This document shows positions 12,745 through 14,893 of a stretch of 14,893 nucleotides of DNA, one piece after another. The stretch lies in the NCBI GenBank assembly GCA_036390995.1, contig DASWAT010000154.1, forward strand, positions 1 through 14,893. The letters are read 5' to 3'. Every line of letters starts with the position of its first letter. The stretch's first letter is position 1. Under the pieces are notes generated by a model. It was not told the DNA's origin. It did not search any database and was given only the letters and a program-made list of their open reading frames with translations. The DNA is from DASQQQ01 sp036390995 (GTDB lineage: Bacteria > Actinomycetota > UBA4738 > HRBIN12). The translations under genes were made by a program, and so were the position numbers.

Positions 12745-12889
12745 GTTCGCCTCCTCCTGTCGCTTCCCGGTGATTCTCGCGCGACGGGCGTCCGCGCACC
12801 AATCGGGCGCCGGGCGCGTGCCTCGGCCCCGGTTGCGCATCCACGATGGCGGTGCGAACCTCGTTCCGGCGCAACCGGAGGAGGCGACG

Positions 12890-13525
12890 ATGACGCTCCT
12901 GGTGAGCAGCGAGAGCATCCGCGACGGGGGGTCGATCCCCGAGCGGTTCGCCGTGGCGACCCCCACGCCCGACGGGAAGGCGGAGATGGCGGGAACGGAC
13001 GTGAGCCCGCACCTCGCCTGGACGGGTGAACCCGAGGGCACGCGTTCGTTCGCGATCTCCGTGGTGGACCCCGACGTCCCCGCCGACACGTCGCGGATGG
13101 AGGTCGAGGGGATCGTGCTCGGGACCGACGAGCCGCGCGTGGACTTCGCCCATTGGCTGATCGCCGACGTCCCCGCGAGCGTCCACGAGATCGGCGAAGG
13201 CGCCGACTCGGACGGCTTCGTGGCTCACGGGAAGCGGCCGGGACCGGCGGGCTTCGGTGGGATCACCGGACAGAACGGGTTCACGGGACTCTTCGCCGGC
13301 AACGCCGACCTGGAGGGGACATACGGCGGATGGGACGGGCCCTTCCCCCCGTGGAACGACGAGGTGGTGCACCGGTACGTCCTCGCCGTGTACGCGATGA
13401 ACGTTCCCTCGCTCGGGCTCGAGCCCGGGTTCACCCTCGAGGACTTCGGGCGGGCCATGGAAGGGCACGTCCTGGACTCCGGTGGACTCGTGGCCACCTA
13501 CACGCTGAATCCCCGACTGCGCTGA
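12890..13525 (+). CDS. YbhB/YbcL family (PEBP/Raf kinase inhibitor-like) protein
   Basis: 211 residues. It shows the phosphatidylethanolamine-binding protein fold of bacterial YbhB/YbcL. Marks are VSPHLAWTGEPEGTRSFAIS (about 38-57), VVDPDVP (the DPD ligand motif, about 58-64), VDFAHWLIADVP (His of the pocket, about 84-95), YGGWDGPFPPWNDEVVHRYV and a terminal domain with LATYTL-like ending (LVATYTLNPRLR). No signal peptide is seen, so it is probably cytoplasmic. The bacterial function of this family is unknown. ATG 12890 has GGAGGAGG with a 5-nt spacer. It is divergent from dodecin (145-nt gap) and convergent with TetR, 29 nt apart. It has no evident metalloid link. Confidence 0.93.
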   Translation: MTLLVSSESIRDGGSIPERFAVATPTPDGKAEMAGTDVSPHLAWTGEPEGTRSFAISVVDPDVPADTSRMEVEGIVLGTDEPRVDFAHWLIADVPASVHEIGEGADSDGFVAHGKRPGPAGFGGITGQNGFTGLFAGNADLEGTYGGWDGPFPPWNDEVVHRYVLAVYAMNVPSLGLEPGFTLEDFGRAMEGHVLDSGGLVATYTLNPRLR

Positions 13526-13554
13526 GCCCGGGCGGCCACCCGGCGCGCGGCACG

Positions 13555-14196
13555 TCAGGCGCCTACCAGCTGGGACCGCAGCCCCCGGCGGAGCCACCGC
13601 CGATACCGAGCCACCGACCACCCTTGCTCGGTCACCAGGAACCGATACGTGGACGGGTGCCCGAGGGTCCAGATCATCGCGGCGGCCTCGTGGACGGAGA
13701 GGGTCGGAGACGCGCCGCGCTTGGCCGCAAGGAGACGGGCCGCCAGCTCGTAGTTGCGGAGGCGCCGAGCGTCTCGCTCGCGCCGGAGCTGCGCCACGTC
13801 GGGATCCACGGCCGACGCCGCCGCGATCACGTCCCAGAGCGGAGCCACCCGAGGCTGGACCTCCGCGAACCAGTCGGCGAGCAGGGCGACGACCTCATCG
13901 GCATCCCGCGCCCGGTCGGTCCTGTCTCGCATGAAGTCGGGCACGGGCGTCGGTGCCTCGGGCCCCGAGGCGGTGCGATCGAGGACGCGGGACAGGACGT
14001 CCGCCTTCGAGCCCACCGAGTTGTAGATGGTTTGCACCGCCACCCCGGCCTCCTCCGCGATGGATTCGATCGTGGTCGCGACGTAGCCCCGCTCCATGAA
14101 CAGCCGATCCGCGGTCTCCACGATCAGGGCCTGCGTGGCCTCGGCCGCGATCTCGCGCCGCGTCTTCCTCACCGGGGTGTTGACGGTCTCTACCAC
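13555..14196 (-). CDS. TetR/AcrR family repressor
   Basis: 213 residues from GTG 14196. An N-terminal basic arm (VRKTRREIAAEATQ) leads into the helix-turn-helix IVETADRLFMERGYVATTIE, then SIAEEAGVAVQTIYNSVGSK (about residues 24-64), the standard TetR DNA-binding domain. The remaining helices (residues 70-213) form a ligand-binding and dimer domain of no recognised type. GTG is the only suitable start: no ribosome site, but TATACT lies 6 nt upstream, implying a leaderless mRNA. The overlapping ATG at 14198 is out of frame and stops at once. It is divergent from the flavoprotein gene and the 66-nt gap carries overlapping palindromes, so it probably represses itself and that neighbour. The inducer is unknown. 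Confidence 0.93.
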   Translation of the reverse strand: MVETVNTPVRKTRREIAAEATQALIVETADRLFMERGYVATTIESIAEEAGVAVQTIYNSVGSKADVLSRVLDRTASGPEAPTPVPDFMRDRTDRARDADEVVALLADWFAEVQPRVAPLWDVIAAASAVDPDVAQLRRERDARRLRNYELAARLLAAKRGASPTLSVHEAAAMIWTLGHPSTYRFLVTEQGWSVARYRRWLRRGLRSQLVGA

Positions 14197-14208
14197 ATGA
14201 GTAGTATA
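14197..14208 (-). promoter_or_regulatory. Putative leaderless promoter (-10) of the TetR gene
   Basis: Minus strand TATACT (14208-14203), 6 nt, then GTG 14196. The hexamer is near consensus and lies beside the dyad cluster at 14213-14237, where a -35 element would fall. No clear -35 is seen. Confidence 0.55.
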
Positions 14209-14212
14209 TCCA

Positions 14213-14237
14213 TCCAGTCACTGGAATCCAGTTCCAG
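14213..14237. promoter_or_regulatory. Overlapping palindromes, likely TetR operator
   Basis: Two perfect dyads share an arm: TCCAGT-C-ACTGGA (14213-14225) and ACTGGA-A-TCCAGT (14220-14232). A third, CTGGAA-N5-TTCCAG (14221-14237), overlaps them. They lie between the divergent TetR and flavoprotein genes, just upstream of the TetR -10, where a repressor would block both directions. Confidence 0.65.
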
Positions 14238-14261
14238 AACCTGGGCAACGGACGAGGAGCG

Positions 14262-14893
14262 ATGGACGTGGCCGACCGGTACGACGCGGTGGTGATCGGT
14301 GGAGGTCAGGCGGGCTTGGCCGCCGGCTATCACCTGCGCCAGCAGGGACTGGACTTCTCGATCCTCGACGGGGACCCACAAGTGGGAGACGTGTGGCGGC
14401 GGCGGTGGGACTCGCTGCGGTTGTTCACACCGGCCGCGTACGACGGGCTGCCGGGGATGCCGTTCCCGGCGCCCGCCGACGCGTTCCCGACGAAGGACGA
14501 CATGGCCGACTACCTGCAGACGTACGCGCGCACATCCGACCTGCCGGTGCGATCGGCGACCCACGCAGACGAGCTGGTCCGGGAGGACGATCGCTACGTC
14601 CTCACGGCCGGGCCGGACCGTTTCGAGGCCCGCCACGTGATCGTGGCCACGGGCGGGCATCAGACCCCGAGGATCCCGGGCTTCGACGCAGAGCTCGACC
14701 CGAGCGTGCACCGGCTGCACGCCGCTGTCTACCGGAACCCCTCGCAGCTGGCCGACGGCGACGTCCTGGTGGTCGGCGCCGGGAACTCGGGCGCCGAGAT
14801 CGCGATGGAGGCGGCGGCGGCCGGTCATCGCACCACGTTGGCGGGTCGCTCCACGGGGCACATCCCCGGGCTCGTGTACGCACGGAACGGCCG
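14262..14893 (+). CDS. FAD-dependent flavin-monooxygenase-like oxidoreductase (partial, C-terminus beyond window)
   Basis: Open from ATG 14262 to the right edge (210 residues visible). The N-terminus YDAVVIGGGQAGLAAGYHL is a Rossmann GxGxxG FAD site (about residues 12-17), followed by an acidic strand end (FSILDGD). WRRRWDSLRLFTP and FPTKDDMADYLQTYA are typical of CzcO/FMO-like flavoproteins, as is VIVATGGHQTPRIPGF. A second dinucleotide site, VLVVGAGNSGAEIAME (about 167-182), should bind NAD(P)H. ATG is preceded by GAGGAG. It is controlled, by position, by the divergent TetR. Flavoproteins of this group occur in some arsenic operons (ArsO), but this gene is separated from the ars genes by unrelated ones, so that name is not applied. 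Confidence 0.9.
   Translation, partial: MDVADRYDAVVIGGGQAGLAAGYHLRQQGLDFSILDGDPQVGDVWRRRWDSLRLFTPAAYDGLPGMPFPAPADAFPTKDDMADYLQTYARTSDLPVRSATHADELVREDDRYVLTAGPDRFEARHVIVATGGHQTPRIPGFDAELDPSVHRLHAAVYRNPSQLADGDVLVVGAGNSGAEIAMEAAAAGHRTTLAGRSTGHIPGLVYARNG

Noticed and set aside
13528..13543. Hairpin CCGGG-N6-CCCGG between the YbhB/YbcL and TetR stops
   Set aside because: Only a 5-bp stem and no T-tract; ordinary for DNA this GC-rich, so not called a terminator.
12470..13621. 383-codon minus-strand frame opposite the YbhB/YbcL gene
   Set aside because: Shadow frame with biased composition. The plus-strand frame has PEBP motifs and a ribosome site.
14196..14198. ATG at 14198 as TetR start
   Set aside because: Out of frame with the repressor; it reads ATG TGG TAG and stops at once.
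14262..14893. Naming the flavoprotein ArsO
   Set aside because: The family fits broadly, but it is truncated, under a TetR rather than an ArsR, and separated from the ars genes.

Overview
The window is GC-rich, densely packed DNA with short gaps, translational-coupling overlaps and frequent GTG starts. It most likely comes from an actinobacterium (Actinomycetota) or a similar high-GC lineage. Pointers are an arsenate reductase of the actinobacterial type with an N-terminal helical domain, a dodecin of the mycobacterial SecE2 (calcium dodecin) type, and several genes that look leaderless. I cannot name a species. No rRNA, tRNA, CRISPR array, transposase or other mobile element was seen. Almost everything concerns arsenic or metal resistance, so this reads as a chromosomal or plasmid resistance island.

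Layout. (1) Positions 1-2366, minus strand: arsR1, an ArsP_1/DUF318-type permease, a small CxxC thioredoxin-fold protein and a TauE/SafE exporter that runs off the left edge. Two of the three junctions are ATGA/GTGA overlaps. (2) 2654-6707, minus: arsR2, arsD, arsA, two YlbF-family paralogues, an FmdB-type zinc ribbon and a small thioredoxin-fold protein resembling DUF1462/YuzD. Most junctions overlap or are only a few bases long. (3) 6792-7115, minus: arsR3, divergent from an EamA-family transporter (7293-8126, plus). (4) 8123-10460, minus: an FmdE-family zinc-ribbon protein, a second TauE/SafE exporter and a CDF metal exporter, behind a strong ArsR-like dyad. (5) 10796-11422, plus: arsenate reductase, whose 3' end overlaps a convergent sulfite-oxidase-family molybdoenzyme (11409-12473, minus). 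(6) 12532-14893: dodecin, YbhB/YbcL-family protein, a TetR regulator, and a divergent FAD-dependent monooxygenase-like gene cut by the right edge.

How the parts could work together. ArsC would reduce arsenate to arsenite. ArsD (Cys-Cys-x4-Cys) would hand arsenite to ArsA, whose three metalloid-binding cysteines are all conserved. Export would then need a membrane partner. No ArsB or Acr3 is in the window, so the partner is either outside it or is one of the other transporters here (ArsP_1-type permease, TauE/SafE, EamA). Three CxC-type ArsR regulators would sense the metalloid. Two dyads sharing a TCAA-N6-TTGA core, at arsR2 and at the FmdE operon, suggest that one regulator controls both units.

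The most unusual part is the tail of the arsDA operon. Two YlbF paralogues, an FmdB zinc ribbon and a thioredoxin-fold protein are coupled to arsA, and three of these four proteins end in cysteine-containing tails. This could be an undescribed metalloid- or Fe-S-handling accessory module.
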